Of a stretch of DNA of 64,000 nt, positions 49,478 to 59,599 are shown piece after piece (the stretch's first letter is position 1; every line of letters begins with the position of its first letter). Below the pieces are notes generated by a model, which was not told where the DNA came from, did no database searches, and saw only the letters and a program-made list of their open reading frames with translations. The stretch spans positions 620,001 to 684,000 of the forward strand of contig NZ_RZUL01000001.1 of assembly GCF_004005485.1 (NCBI RefSeq), in the 5' to 3' direction. Made by a program: the position numbers and the translations under genes. Origin of the DNA: Sphingobium algorifonticola (GTDB lineage: Bacteria; Pseudomonadota; Alphaproteobacteria; Sphingomonadales; Sphingomonadaceae).

Positions 49478-50854
49478 CTATCGCGCCAGGGTCTTTACCA
49501 TTGTTTCCCATTGCGCGAGCGCACCCGCGATCCCGGCCACTGGCACCCGCTCGTTGAGGCCATGCGCGAAGCCGTCGCTCGATTTCATGAACAGGCCCGA
49601 CACCCCGTAGCTCGGCACGCCGAGCGCACGGAAATACAGGCTGTCCGTCGCGCCTGCCGACATGTTCGGGGTGATTTCCAGCCCTGGATAGCGGGCCTGC
49701 ACCGCCTTCGTCACGGCGGCGGTGACATCCGCGCGCAAGGGGGATGCATCGCTGCCGGTCGGATCGTTCAGGGTGGTGACGGTCGCGCTGTCGTCGGCTA
49801 TCACCTTCGTTAGTTCGGCTTTGACCGCATCGATGGCGACGCCCGGAAAGATGCGGCAATTGACACTGGCGGTCGCACGCTGCGGCAACGCATTGAGGGC
49901 ATGGCCGCCGCTCAGCATCGTTGCCACGCAAGTGGTGCGCACCTGCCCCACATATTCGGAACGGGAAGACAGATAGGCCGCTGCGGTCGCATCCTGTGGA
50001 TTCTCCGCATAGCGTGCCATGGCCGCGCCGGCTTCCCCGCCGATCCGCCGGGCACCCGCGCGCATCGAGGCGCGGGTCAGTTCATTCGCCATGGGGGGAA
50101 ACTGGTAGGCGGCCAGCCGGTCAAGCACCTTGGCGAGGCGATAGACCGGATTGCTCGCGGTCGGGGCGCTGCTGTGCCCACCCGGATCGGTGATCGCGAT
50201 CTCGAAATCGGCATAGGTCTTCTCGCCGGCCTGCAACAGATACAGCACCGGCTTGCCATCCTCGCCCAGCACGCCGCCGCCGCCATCGCCGTTCAGCAGC
50301 AGTTCCGCATCCTTGTAGCGGGCGGCGAGGGCGCGGGTTGTCTTCATCTGCGTTTCTTCGTCACCCGACAGCAACAAGGTGACGGTGCGGCGCGGTGCGA
50401 AGCCCGTCCGCTTGAGATAGGCGAGCGTCGTGACCATCATCGCCACGTCATATTTATTGTCCTCGGCGCCCCGCCCGAAGATATAGCCATTCTCCTCCAC
50501 CGGAACGAAGGGATCGCGCGTCCAGTCCTTCCGGTCTGCGGCAACCACATCCATATGGCCGATGAGCAGCAGCGGTTTCAGCGCGGCATCACTTCCTTTG
50601 ATCGTCGCGGCCAGCGTTGCGGTTTCGCCCATCGGCGTGATGACAATGTCGGCATCGGCGAAACCGGCATCCTTCAGCACGGCGGCATAATAGGCCGCGA
50701 GCTTCGGCACCTGGCCTTCGCCCTCGACGGTCTTGAAGGCGATGGATTGGAGGAGGACATCCTTGCCGAGCGCAGGGTCCGGCGCGGCCTGTGCCGTCGC
50801 TGCGGAAAAAAGCGCCGCCGAAGCGAACAACAGGCGCACGGGGAATGTCGGCAT
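49478..50854 (-). CDS. M20 family metallopeptidase, exported
   Basis: A 458-residue protein with a signal peptide (LLFASAALFSAATAQAA). The M20 zinc-site motifs are visible: IGHMDVV, FGRGAEDNKYD, LSGDEETQMKT and a late His in DGFAHGLNERV. A dimerisation lid (VRTTCVATMLSGG...) is present. It is likely a periplasmic aminoacylase or dipeptidase, releasing amino acids from peptides. ATG 50854 opens the signal peptide; the longer upstream frame has no signal. Gene direction is the same as the preceding unknown exported protein gene, 129 bp away. Confidence 0.88.
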   Translation of the reverse strand: MPTFPVRLLFASAALFSAATAQAAPDPALGKDVLLQSIAFKTVEGEGQVPKLAAYYAAVLKDAGFADADIVITPMGETATLAATIKGSDAALKPLLLIGHMDVVAADRKDWTRDPFVPVEENGYIFGRGAEDNKYDVAMMVTTLAYLKRTGFAPRRTVTLLLSGDEETQMKTTRALAARYKDAELLLNGDGGGGVLGEDGKPVLYLLQAGEKTYADFEIAITDPGGHSSAPTASNPVYRLAKVLDRLAAYQFPPMANELTRASMRAGARRIGGEAGAAMARYAENPQDATAAAYLSSRSEYVGQVRTTCVATMLSGGHALNALPQRATASVNCRIFPGVAIDAVKAELTKVIADDSATVTTLNDPTGSDASPLRADVTAAVTKAVQARYPGLEITPNMSAGATDSLYFRALGVPSYGVSGLFMKSSDGFAHGLNERVPVAGIAGALAQWETMVKTLAR

Positions 50855-50955
50855 GGGGAAATATCCTTGCGATACGGACGTCAGACCGGACGCAGGGTGG
50901 CACAGCGGGCGAGCGCCGCCAACCGGAATAGCGATCGCGATTTTCGATGAGCCGC

Positions 50956-50975
50956 CGCGCCGCTTATCCGGCGCG
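50956..50975 (-). terminator. Candidate weak hairpin after the unknown exported gene
   Basis: CGCGCCG and CGGCGCG pair over a 6-nt loop, 9 bp past the stop codon of the gene at 50984 (minus strand). No T run follows. Confidence 0.35.
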
Positions 50976-50983
50976 CAGAACAA

Positions 50984-51712
50984 TCAGAACTTGAACACGG
51001 TGCCCAGGTAGAGCGCCTGGCTGTCCTGCCGCTCGTCCGTGATCGGCGCGAGGCGGTTGACACGGCCGTTATAGCGCAGACCGGCCGTCACGTTCAGATT
51101 GCGCGACAAGGAATAAGAACTGCCGACATCAACAGAATAGGGCTTTTCATTCCCCAGTGCCGGTGCGCCGATACCAACATCATTCTTCGCATCGACCACG
51201 ACGTTCGTGCTGAACCGCTGCTTCTTCTTGCCCTGATCTAGCGAGAAGTTGCGCGCCGCCGCCGGGGTTTCCACCGGAATGGGGTCGATCGCCTTGCGAC
51301 CGACCGAGTCGGGCAGCGCGAACTTGCGCCAACCGCGCGATGCATTGAGGTTGAAGGCCACCGGCTCAATGCCGACGGATGGCAAAGTCCGCTCCATCCG
51401 CACCGGCAGATCGTCGTTCGCGCGCACGAGAACCGTGATCGACCGACGACCGCTCATCGACCCGCTGGTCGGGGTGAATCGGAAGGCCTTGCGATTGCCG
51501 CTCATGACGGCGCTGGCATAAGCGGCGGAAAGAACGGGATCTTTGGTTGCCGGAGTGAACGAACCTATGCTGCCCAGGCTGCCCAGCGAAACCGGATTTG
51601 CGATGCGCGCCGCCATCAGGTCGGTTACACGGCCCATGGCAGGCGACAGGGCAAGCGTCATCGCCGCGATTGCCGCGCCCGACCAAGCCAGATGTCCACC
51701 CTTGACTGCCAT
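50984..51712 (-). CDS. Exported protein of unknown function with a barrel-like C-terminus
   Basis: A protein of about 242 residues with a signal peptide (AWSGAAIAAMTLALSPAMG). The middle has an extended, Ser/Thr-rich region. The last 60 residues show strands (YSVDVGSSYSLSRNLNVTAG) and end LYLGTVFKF, a possible outer-membrane Phe signal. That is too short for a full barrel, so oligomers or a small autoassembled surface protein are possible. No known domain is recognised. The start could be ATG 51712 or ATG 51751; the first is preferred for signal-peptide fit. Confidence 0.6.
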   Translation of the reverse strand: MAVKGGHLAWSGAAIAAMTLALSPAMGRVTDLMAARIANPVSLGSLGSIGSFTPATKDPVLSAAYASAVMSGNRKAFRFTPTSGSMSGRRSITVLVRANDDLPVRMERTLPSVGIEPVAFNLNASRGWRKFALPDSVGRKAIDPIPVETPAAARNFSLDQGKKKQRFSTNVVVDAKNDVGIGAPALGNEKPYSVDVGSSYSLSRNLNVTAGLRYNGRVNRLAPITDERQDSQALYLGTVFKF

Positions 51713-51936
51713 GACCTTAAACGACTCTGTTGCCCCGAGAATAATCTCCATAACGGCTTAACACCCGAGAGCCGCCATTGGCTAGGGCGAAGAGTCTTTT
51801 TGTCCGAGCTGTTGCACAGTTCCCACAGATTCGGGGTCGCGGATGCCCGAGCCGACCCGGACCGGCGGTCGCATGATCGCAGCCGCGCCATACAGCGACA
51901 CTTGCCCCGCGCCGCATCTTCCCTATAGATGCGCCC

Positions 51937-52419
51937 ATGCTAAAGAAATTGTACAGGATATGGCATATGCGCCACTTTACGGCCCGCCCGGCGGCATCGT
52001 TCATCGTGCTGGCCGCCATGCTGCCGCTTGCGGCTTGCGGTGGCGGGTCCAAGGACCGGCCAAAGGCGGACCTGGCCGCAGCCAAGATCACCACCATCGG
52101 CGTCAACAGCTATCTGTGGCGCGCCAGCCTCGACACATTGTCTTTCATGCCGCTGGTGCAGACCGATTCCAACGGCGGCGTGATCGTGACCGACTGGTAC
52201 GCCAATCCCAACAGCCCGACCGAACGGATGAAGCTGACCGTGTCGATCCTGGACCAGGATTTGCGCGCGGATGCCCTGCGCGTCGCGGGCAGCCGTCAGG
52301 TCAACAACAATGGCCAGTGGGTCGATGCGCCGTTGCAGGCCGCGACTGTGCAGAAGCTGGAAGAGATCATCCTCACCAAGGCGCGTGATCTTCGCCGGAT
52401 GGCGATCAGCGGCCAGTAA
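51937..52419 (+). CDS. DUF3576 lipoprotein
   Basis: A 160-residue lipoprotein (lipobox LAAC) with the DUF3576 domain (TTIGVNSYLWRASLDTLSFM and KLEEIILTKARDLR). Members are found mainly in alphaproteobacteria directly before leuS-lptE-holA, as here, but no function is known. An alternative start at ATG 51967 gives a better signal length. It sits 57 bp before leuS. Confidence 0.85.
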   Translation: MLKKLYRIWHMRHFTARPAASFIVLAAMLPLAACGGGSKDRPKADLAAAKITTIGVNSYLWRASLDTLSFMPLVQTDSNGGVIVTDWYANPNSPTERMKLTVSILDQDLRADALRVAGSRQVNNNGQWVDAPLQAATVQKLEEIILTKARDLRRMAISGQ

Positions 52420-52476
52420 CGCTGTCGCCCAACTTCGTCGCGCACGCCCGGCGTGCGCCCGCTTCAGGAGCGAATG

Positions 52477-54996
52477 ATGCAAAGGCGCTTCAACCCGCTT
52501 GAGGCCGATGCCCGCTGGCAGGCCATCTGGGACGAACGGCAGAGTTTCCGCGCGAACGACGCGAGCGACAAGCCGCGATCCTATGTGCTGGAGATGTTCC
52601 CCTACCCGTCCGGCCGCATCCATATCGGCCATGTGCGCAATTATTCGATGGGCGACGTGCTGGCGCGCTTCCGCCGGATGACGGGGCATGAAGTGCTGCA
52701 CCCGATGGGCTGGGACGCGTTCGGCATGCCCGCCGAAAATGCGGCGATGGAAAAGAAAGTGCATCCGGGCGATTGGACGCGCAGCAACATCGCGGCGATG
52801 CGCGCGCAGTTGAAGAAGCTGGGCTTCGCGCTGGACTGGAGCCGCGAACTGGCGACCTGCGAACCCGATTATTACGGGCATGAGCAGGCGCTGTTCCTCG
52901 ACCTTTATGCCGCGGGGCTCGTCTATCGCAAGGAAAGTGCGGTAAACTGGGACCCGGTCGACATGACCGTGCTGGCGAACGAACAGGTGATCGACGGCAA
53001 AGGCTGGCGATCGGGCGCGCCGGTGGAGAAACGCAAGCTGAGCCAGTGGTTCCTCAAGATCACCGACTTTGCCGACGCGCTGCTCGATGGCCTTGGCACC
53101 TTGGAGCACTGGCCGGACAAGGTGCGGTTGATGCAGGAAAACTGGATCGGCAAGAGCCAGGGCCTGCAATTTAGCTTTGCGCTGGACCAGGCAGTCGCGG
53201 GGATCGAGCGGCTGGAAGTATTCTCCACCCGGCCCGACACGATTTTCGGCGCAAGTTTCGCGGCGATCGCCGCCGATCATCCGATCGCGCTGGCGCTGGC
53301 GCAGGACAATGCCGATCTGGCCGCCTTTGCCGACCAATGCCGCAAGTCCGGCACGGCGGCGGCTGAGATCGAGACGCAGGAGAAGCTGGGATACGACACC
53401 GGGCTGTCGGTGCTGCATCCCTTCGACCCGGCGATAAAGCTGCCGATGTTCGTCGCCAATTTCGTGCTGATGGATTATGGCACCGGCGCGGTGATGGGCG
53501 TACCCGCGCATGACCAGCGCGATCTCGATTTCGCGCGCAAATATATGCTGCCGGTGCCGCGCGTCGTCGCACCCGAAGGCGAAGCCGACGCCCCGATCCA
53601 TGACGAGGCGTTCACCGGGGCGGGCAAACTGGTCAACAGCCGTTTCCTTGACGGGATGGGAATCGAGGCGGCGAAGGCCGAAGTAATCCGGCGCGCCGAA
53701 GCGGGCGGCTGGGGCAAGGGGACGACTGTCTGGCGACTGCGCGACTGGGGCGTGTCGCGGCAACGCTATTGGGGCACGCCGATCCCGATCATCCATTGCG
53801 ACACCTGTGGCCCCGTCGGCGTGCCGAAGCACCAGTTGCCGATCGTGCTGCCGGAGGACATCAGCTTCGACATTCCCGGCAATCCGCTGGACCGGCACCC
53901 GACGTGGAAGCATGTCGATTGCCCGACCTGCGGCAAGCCTGCGCGGCGCGAGACCGACACGCTCGACACCTTCGTCGATTCAAGCTGGTACTTTATCCGC
54001 TTCGCCAGCCAGCCGAAGGACAGACCGTTCGACAAGGCGGAGGCCGAACGCTGGCTGCCGGTCGGGCAATATATTGGTGGCGTGGAACATGCGATCCTGC
54101 ACCTGCTCTACGCGCGCTTCTGGACCCGCGCGCTGCGCCACATCGGCGCGCTGGACATCGCCGAGCCGTTCACCGGCCTGTTCACGCAGGGGATGGTGAC
54201 GCATGAGACCTACAAGGCAGCGGACGGACGCTGGCTCAGCCCGCAGGATGTGCGCCGGGACGGTGACAGGGCGATCGTGATCGACACCGGTGAGGTGGCC
54301 ACCATCGGCCGTGTCGAGAAAATGTCCAAGTCCAAGAAGAATGTCGTCGATCCCGACGACATCATCGCCCAATATGGCGCGGACGCGGTGCGGTGGTTCA
54401 TGCTGTCGGACAGCCCGCCGGAGCGCGACCTGCCGTGGACGGAGAGCGGAATCGAGGGATCGTGGCGCTTCGTCAATCGCCTGTGGCGATTGTTCGGCCA
54501 GATCGACGCGGCCGCCGAGGGTATGGACAAGGCGCTCGACCGCAAGTTGCACCAGACGATCGACGGCGTGGCCCGCGATATCGAGGCACTGTCGTTCAAC
54601 AAGGCCGTCGCCAAGATATACGAACTGACCAACGCGATCGAAAAGGCCGCTCCATCCGCGTCGCGCAACAGCGCGATCCGCACGCTGGCGCTGCTGGTCG
54701 CACCGATGACGCCGCATCTGGCCGAGGAAGCCTGGGCCGACATGGGCGGCGAAGGGCTGATCGCGGACGCGGCATGGCCCGCTGTCGATCCGGCCTTGCT
54801 GGTCGAGGATGAAGTGACGATCGCCTGTCAGGTGATGGGCAAATTGCGCGACACGATCACCGTGGCCAAGGGTACGCCGAAGGACGAGCTGGAGCGGCTG
54901 GCGCTCGCTGCGCCAAATGTGATGCGGACGTTGGACGGCGCGACCCCGAAGAAAGTGATCGTGGTGCCCGATCGCCTGGTCAATCTGGTGATATAA
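52477..54996 (+). CDS. leuS: Leucyl-tRNA synthetase
   Basis: An 839-residue class I aminoacyl-tRNA synthetase that charges tRNA-Leu. HIGH motif in [18 protein letters not shown] (residues about 41-58), CP1 editing domain (about 220-420) and KMSKS in [14 protein letters not shown] (about 616-629). ATG 52474 and 52477 are neighbours; the second has AGGAG 6 nt upstream. The length and order of domains are standard. Confidence 0.98.
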   Translation: MQRRFNPLEADARWQAIWDERQSFRANDASDKPRSYVLEMFPYPSGRIHIGHVRNYSMGDVLARFRRMTGHEVLHPMGWDAFGMPAENAAMEKKVHPGDWTRSNIAAMRAQLKKLGFALDWSRELATCEPDYYGHEQALFLDLYAAGLVYRKESAVNWDPVDMTVLANEQVIDGKGWRSGAPVEKRKLSQWFLKITDFADALLDGLGTLEHWPDKVRLMQENWIGKSQGLQFSFALDQAVAGIERLEVFSTRPDTIFGASFAAIAADHPIALALAQDNADLAAFADQCRKSGTAAAEIETQEKLGYDTGLSVLHPFDPAIKLPMFVANFVLMDYGTGAVMGVPAHDQRDLDFARKYMLPVPRVVAPEGEADAPIHDEAFTGAGKLVNSRFLDGMGIEAAKAEVIRRAEAGGWGKGTTVWRLRDWGVSRQRYWGTPIPIIHCDTCGPVGVPKHQLPIVLPEDISFDIPGNPLDRHPTWKHVDCPTCGKPARRETDTLDTFVDSSWYFIRFASQPKDRPFDKAEAERWLPVGQYIGGVEHAILHLLYARFWTRALRHIGALDIAEPFTGLFTQGMVTHETYKAADGRWLSPQDVRRDGDRAIVIDTGEVATIGRVEKMSKSKKNVVDPDDIIAQYGADAVRWFMLSDSPPERDLPWTESGIEGSWRFVNRLWRLFGQIDAAAEGMDKALDRKLHQTIDGVARDIEALSFNKAVAKIYELTNAIEKAAPSASRNSAIRTLALLVAPMTPHLAEEAWADMGGEGLIADAAWPAVDPALLVEDEVTIACQVMGKLRDTITVAKGTPKDELERLALAAPNVMRTLDGATPKKVIVVPDRLVNLVI

Positions 54997-55105
54997 GTCC
55001 CCGTTCGGGCTGAGCGAAGTCGAAGCCCGCGCCTGAACGTCCGTGAAGGCCCTTCGCTACGCTCAGTGGAACCCTTCGACAAGCCTAGGGCGAACGGCTA
55101 GAGAG
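54997..55105. repeat. Sphingomonad-type inverted repeat between leuS and lptE
   Basis: CCGTTCGGGCTGAGCGAAGT begins near 55000. The complementary-style CTTCGACAAGCC...GGGCGAACGG ends near 55098, with a second GCCCTTCGCTACGCTCAGTG half inside. These CGTTCG/CGAACG-ended elements are commonly repeated in sphingomonad genomes. Confidence 0.7.
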
Positions 55106-55112
55106 TCTTCTG

Positions 55113-55640
55113 ATGAACCGCATGTTTCTCCCTCTCCTCGCCACAACGGCCTTCCTCTCCGCCTGCGGGCTGCGGCCCGTTTACAGCGGGGGAAGCACTG
55201 GCCCGGTGGCGCAGGCGCTGGCCAATGTCGAAGTGGCACCCATCGAGGGCAAGGCGGGATGGCTGGTCGGCAACGCGCTGCGCGACCGGCTGGTGCAGGG
55301 CGGCACCGGCCCGCGATACCGCCTGGTGGTGAGGCTGGACGACAGCATTCAGGGCTTTGGCGTACGCGCCGACGATGCCATCACCCGTGAGCGACGGACA
55401 TTGCGCGCACGCTATCAATTGGTCGATACCGCCACCGGCACGCAGATGGTGGACGCAACGGCAGGATCGGACGCAGGCATCGACGTGTCCTCCAGCGAAT
55501 ATGCGACGATCGCGGCAGAGGACACCGCGCTCGAAAGATTGTCGCAAACGGTTGCGGACCAGATCATCGCGCGGCTTGCGCTATTTGCGTCCCAAGAGTC
55601 CGGCACCGCGGCCATACCGTCTTCCCGTGAAGGCCAATAA
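55113..55640 (+). CDS. lptE: LPS-assembly lipoprotein LptE
   Basis: A 175-residue lipoprotein (lipobox FLSAC; GLRPVYS just after is typical of LptE). The rest follows the LptE mixed alpha/beta pattern, with a C-terminal helix (LERLSQTVADQIIARLALFA). It plugs LptD for LPS export to the outer-membrane surface. Position between leuS and holA is the conserved proteobacterial order. It overlaps holA by 14 bp. Confidence 0.93.
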   Translation: MNRMFLPLLATTAFLSACGLRPVYSGGSTGPVAQALANVEVAPIEGKAGWLVGNALRDRLVQGGTGPRYRLVVRLDDSIQGFGVRADDAITRERRTLRARYQLVDTATGTQMVDATAGSDAGIDVSSSEYATIAAEDTALERLSQTVADQIIARLALFASQESGTAAIPSSREGQ

Positions 55641-56658
55641 AGGCCAGATGGAGCGGGCGCTCGACGCGCCGCCCGCCGATATCCGCCTGTTTTTCCTCTA
55701 CGGCCCGGACGAATCGGGCAGCATCGCGCTGGCCCGGCGGCTGGAGCGCGCGATGGGGCCGAATGCACAGCGCATCGACCTTGACGGTTCGGCGCTGAAG
55801 GCCGATCCCGCCCGGCTGGCCGACGAAGCGGCCTCGCTCTCCATGTTCGGCGATCGGCAATGGGTGCGCGTGACACCGCTGGGCGACGAGGCGCTGCCCG
55901 CCATCGAGGCGCTGTTGCAGGCCGAGCATGCGGGCAATCCGGTGGTGGCGATCGCCGGGGCGCTGAAAGCCACGTCGAAACTGGTGAAGCTCGCGCTCGA
56001 TCACAAGGCGGCGATGGCCTGTATCAGCTATGTGCCCGAAGGGCGCGATGCCGACCAGATCGCCATCGGCATAGCCCGCGAGCTGGGCCTGCGCCTGCCG
56101 CATGAGCTGGCGCGGCGCATCAGCGACCTGACCGGCGGCGACCGCGCGCTGATGAACGGCGAAATCGAGAAGATCGCGCTGTTTCTGGATGCCGCGCCCG
56201 ACCGACCGGTCGAAGCGACGGCCGAGGCGCTGAATGCGCTGTCCGCCGAATCGCTGGAGGAAGACATCGGCCCGCTGGTCAACGCCGTGCTCGGCGGCGA
56301 CCTCAGGACCATGCACAGCGCGCTGGCCGGGCTGCGCGTGATGGGCACAAACATGGGCAGCATCCTGCGCCCGTTGCAGAATAGGGCCATGCTCATTGCT
56401 CAGATTCGCGCCGATTTCGACCGGTCGGGTCGGCTCGACGCCGCGATCGAGGGGGCCGGAAAGGCGATCTTCTGGAAAGACAAGGCTGTCGTCACCCGGC
56501 AGGTCAAGCTGTGGGATGCCGTCGGGATTGCGCGCGTGATCCAGCGGCTTGGTGCCGCGGAACGCGCCAGCCGGTCCAGCCGCAACGCAGGCGACGTAGT
56601 GGTGACGCAGGAACTGCTCACCATCGCGCGACAGGCGGCGCGCGAACGCACCGGGTAA
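55627..56658 (+). CDS. holA: DNA polymerase III subunit delta
   Basis: A 343-residue subunit of the clamp loader that opens the beta clamp. N-terminal FFLYGPDESGSIALARRLER corresponds to the degenerate nucleotide-binding fold, and AGLRVMGTNMGSILRPLQNR to the C-terminal collar region. GTG 55627 is preferred since it begins the family-typical KANKGQMERALDAP; it overlaps lptE by 14 bp. Confidence 0.95.
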   Translation: MKANKGQMERALDAPPADIRLFFLYGPDESGSIALARRLERAMGPNAQRIDLDGSALKADPARLADEAASLSMFGDRQWVRVTPLGDEALPAIEALLQAEHAGNPVVAIAGALKATSKLVKLALDHKAAMACISYVPEGRDADQIAIGIARELGLRLPHELARRISDLTGGDRALMNGEIEKIALFLDAAPDRPVEATAEALNALSAESLEEDIGPLVNAVLGGDLRTMHSALAGLRVMGTNMGSILRPLQNRAMLIAQIRADFDRSGRLDAAIEGAGKAIFWKDKAVVTRQVKLWDAVGIARVIQRLGAAERASRSSRNAGDVVVTQELLTIARQAARERTG

Positions 56659-56727
56659 CGTTGCGTTTCTTTGGCGGGCCATTGGTAAGTACGGATTGCG
56701 CGCCTATCTTCTGACAAAAGCCACAAG

Positions 56728-57786
56728 GTGTCGCCGATTCCCGTTACTGCTCATATCCATGCGATCGGCACTGCCATTCCCGATCAGGACATCCACCAGG
56801 CGTTTATCGGCTGGGCGCGCGCGCAACTGGCCGATCCGCGTGAGGCGAAGCTGTTCGACCGGATGGCGCAACGCAGCGGCATCGCCCGTCGCTGGTCCAT
56901 ATTGCCCGACACCACCGGATCGCCGATCGACGCAGGCGGGTTCTACGCCGGTGATTGGCCGACGACGGCGCAGCGCATGGCCATCTATGCCGATGCCGCG
57001 CCCGCCCTCGCGCAGCGGGCGGTGGCGGCACTGGCGACGCAGGTGCCGATCGAGCGCATTACGCATCTGGTGCTGGCAAGCTGCACCGGCTTTACCGCGC
57101 CGGGCGTCGAGCAGGTGTTGGCGCAGCGCCTCGGCTTGTCAGCGTCGGTCGAGCGGCTGCTGGTCGGCTATATGGGCTGCTATGCCGCCGTCGCGGCGCT
57201 TCGGTCGGCGCGGCATATCATACGGTCTGAGCCGGATGCCCGGGTGCTGGTCGTCTGCGTGGAGCTGAGCACGCTCCATCTCCAGGCGGAAACCGCGATC
57301 GAGCCACTGCTCGCGATGCTGCAATTCGGTGATGGTGCCGCGGCGGCACTGGTGACGGCGGAGGCGAAGGGTCTCGCGATCGACAAACCCTTTTCCAAGA
57401 CGCTTGCCGGCAGCGCCGACCTGATCCGCTGGGACCTGGGCGATCATGGCTTTGCCATGCACCTGTCGGGCGAAGTGCCCGGCGCGATCGCGACGGCGCT
57501 GGCCGATCCCGCCATGCTGCCGGTCGATCCCGCCAAGGTCGATGCCTGGGCCGTGCATGCGGGCGGGCGGTCGATCCTCGATGCCGTCGCCCACGCGCTC
57601 GCCTTGCCCCCGCATGCGCTCGATCACAGCCGTGCGGTGCTGGAAAGCTGCGGCAACATGTCGTCGGCCACCTTGATGTTCGTGCTGGCGCGGCTTCTGG
57701 CCGAACCGCCCCCCCATCATGGCCTGGCGCTGGCGTTCGGGCCGGGGCTGGCGGCGGAAGGCTTTTGCTTCAGCGGCGCGGACTGA
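56728..57786 (+). CDS. Type III polyketide synthase (chalcone/alkylresorcinol synthase family)
   Basis: A 352-residue condensing enzyme with the Cys-His-Asn triad: C151 in GYMGCYAAVAAL, H277 in WAVHAGGRSIL and N310 in SCGNMSSATLMFVL. Type III PKSs extend acyl-CoA starters with malonyl-CoA and cyclise the product. This one opens a three-gene unit with a methyltransferase and a flavoprotein, like srsABC of Streptomyces for phenolic lipids. Thus alkylresorcinols, pyrones or alkylquinones are likely products; the exact chain length cannot be read. GTG 56728 is the start, with a weak Shine-Dalgarno. The methyltransferase start overlaps the stop by 1 bp. Confidence 0.9.
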   Translation: MSPIPVTAHIHAIGTAIPDQDIHQAFIGWARAQLADPREAKLFDRMAQRSGIARRWSILPDTTGSPIDAGGFYAGDWPTTAQRMAIYADAAPALAQRAVAALATQVPIERITHLVLASCTGFTAPGVEQVLAQRLGLSASVERLLVGYMGCYAAVAALRSARHIIRSEPDARVLVVCVELSTLHLQAETAIEPLLAMLQFGDGAAAALVTAEAKGLAIDKPFSKTLAGSADLIRWDLGDHGFAMHLSGEVPGAIATALADPAMLPVDPAKVDAWAVHAGGRSILDAVAHALALPPHALDHSRAVLESCGNMSSATLMFVLARLLAEPPPHHGLALAFGPGLAAEGFCFSGAD

Positions 57787-58478
57787 TGAGTCGCGACCTT
57801 TCCACGCGCGCGCTGGAAGAGGAGCAGATGGACGCCGAAACCCTGTCCCCTGTGGTCTATGCGCAGGTGCTGGCCGGGCTGGCGCGTATCAATACGGCAA
57901 CGCTGACCGCGCGGCCGACGATCCGCTTTCTGAAGCGGGCCGCGACGGGGCCGTTCCGGCTGCTCGATGTCGGCTATGGCGATGGCGGCATGCTGCGCGC
58001 GATCTGGCGGTGGGCAGGCAAGCACGGGATCGCCTGCGATCTGGTGGGCATTGACCTCAATCCGCGCAGCGAAGCCGTGGCGCTGGCCCGGCATCCGGCA
58101 CAAGCGCCGATCACCTATCGCACCGGCGACTATGCCGCGCTGGCCGATGAACCGTGGGATTTCATTATCTCCAGCCTTGTCACCCATCATATGGACGACC
58201 CGCAGCGGAGCGCCTTCCTACGTTTCATGGAAGCCACCGCGCGGCGCGGCTGGTTCGTCAACGACCTGCACCGTCACGCCCTCGCCTATCACGGCTATCC
58301 ATGGGCCGCGCGGCTGCTGGGGGTGCATCGCATCGTGCGCGAGGACGGGCAATTGTCGATCGCGCGCAGCTTCCGCCCCGCCGAATGGCACGACATGCTG
58401 AACGCGGCGGAGCTGGACGGGATCGCCACGGTCGAACGCCTCTTCCCCTTCCGCCTGTGCGTGTCGCGCATCAAATGA
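57786..58478 (+). CDS. Class I SAM-dependent methyltransferase
   Basis: A 230-residue methyltransferase with motif I LLDVGYGDGGML (residues about 59-70), an acidic end of strand 2 (VGIDLNPRS) and FIISSLVTHHMDD as motif IV. It starts at the TGATG joint with the PKS gene and overlaps the next gene by 4 bp, so all three are translated together. In the srs-like model it methylates the resorcinol or quinone ring; the acceptor is inferred. Confidence 0.88.
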   Translation: MSRDLSTRALEEEQMDAETLSPVVYAQVLAGLARINTATLTARPTIRFLKRAATGPFRLLDVGYGDGGMLRAIWRWAGKHGIACDLVGIDLNPRSEAVALARHPAQAPITYRTGDYAALADEPWDFIISSLVTHHMDDPQRSAFLRFMEATARRGWFVNDLHRHALAYHGYPWAARLLGVHRIVREDGQLSIARSFRPAEWHDMLNAAELDGIATVERLFPFRLCVSRIK

Positions 58479-59563
58479 GCAAGGCCCCGCCCGTCATCGT
58501 CGGTGGTGGACCCGCAGGTGCGGCGGCAGCCATCGCGCTCGCCCGATCGGGTGTGTGCGCGACGCTGCTGGAGCGGCTGGAGCGGATGGGCGACACCATC
58601 TGCGGCGGATTTCTAAGCTGGCGCACGGTCGAGCGGATCGCCGCGCTCGGGATCGATCCCGCCAGCCTTGGCGGGCACGATGTCCGCACGCTCGCGTTGT
58701 TCATCGGCGCGCGCGAATGGACGGCAGCTTTGCCTGCCCCGGCGATGGGCCTTTCCCGCATCCGCCTCGATTCGGCATTGCTGGATCATGCCGCGGCGCA
58801 GGGCGCCGACGTGCGGCGCGGCGTCGCGGTGCGGGCGGTCGAAGGCACCGACCTGACACTGGCGAGTGGCGCGACGCTGCAGCCCGAAAGCCTGTTCCTG
58901 GCCACCGGCAAGACCGACCTGCGGGGCGTGAACCGGGATCGCGGCGGCAGCGGCAGCGGCGCAGACCCCGAGCTCGGCCTGCGTCTGCGCCTGCCGCAAA
59001 GCGCGGCGCGTGCGCGGCTGATCGGCGGGCGAATCGAACTGCACCTGTTCGATCGCGGCTATCTGGGCCTGGTGTGTCAGGAGGATGGCAGCGTCAACGC
59101 CTGCATGGCGGTGCGCAAGAGCCGCCTTCAGGAAGCGGACGGCAAAGCCGACGACCTGTTCGCGCAACTGGCGATGGCATCCCCGGCGCTGGCCGACCGG
59201 CTGACCGACATGCCTTGCCGCGTGCGGATCGACGCGATCGGCAATGTGCCTTATGGATGGCGCGCGCGAGACACCCGCCCCGGCCTGTTCCGGCTGGGCG
59301 ATCAGGCGGCGGTGATCCCCTCCGTTGCGGGCGAAGGTGTCGGCATCGCCCTCGCCAGCGCGCAAAGCGCCGTCGCGCACTGGCTGGAGAACGGCGCGGC
59401 AGGCGCGCGCCTCCACCAGCATGCATTTGCAGGCCGCGCCGCGATGCCACTGCTGCTGGCGGGGCTTGTGAAGGGACTGGGCAGCCGCCCCTCTCTCGCC
59501 CGTGCATTGATCGGGGTGCCCGGGGCTACCGACATCGTCGCCCGGCTGACGCGCCTTGGCTGA
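58475..59563 (+). CDS. FAD-dependent oxidoreductase (hydroxylase/reductase family)
   Basis: A 362-residue flavoprotein of the GR2 fold: FAD motif VIVGGGPAGAAAAIALARSG at the N-terminus, and the late FAD motif GDQAAVIPSVAGEGVGIAL. It resembles geranylgeranyl reductase/PHBH-type monooxygenases. Third in the PKS operon, it may hydroxylate the aromatic product to a quinone precursor, as SrsC does. ATGA overlaps with the methyltransferase. The substrate is inferred from context only. Confidence 0.87.
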   Translation: MSKAPPVIVGGGPAGAAAAIALARSGVCATLLERLERMGDTICGGFLSWRTVERIAALGIDPASLGGHDVRTLALFIGAREWTAALPAPAMGLSRIRLDSALLDHAAAQGADVRRGVAVRAVEGTDLTLASGATLQPESLFLATGKTDLRGVNRDRGGSGSGADPELGLRLRLPQSAARARLIGGRIELHLFDRGYLGLVCQEDGSVNACMAVRKSRLQEADGKADDLFAQLAMASPALADRLTDMPCRVRIDAIGNVPYGWRARDTRPGLFRLGDQAAVIPSVAGEGVGIALASAQSAVAHWLENGAAGARLHQHAFAGRAAMPLLLAGLVKGLGSRPSLARALIGVPGATDIVARLTRLG

Positions 59564-59599
59564 CTTGATCCGGTCGCACTGCCGTACCATATTGCGGCC

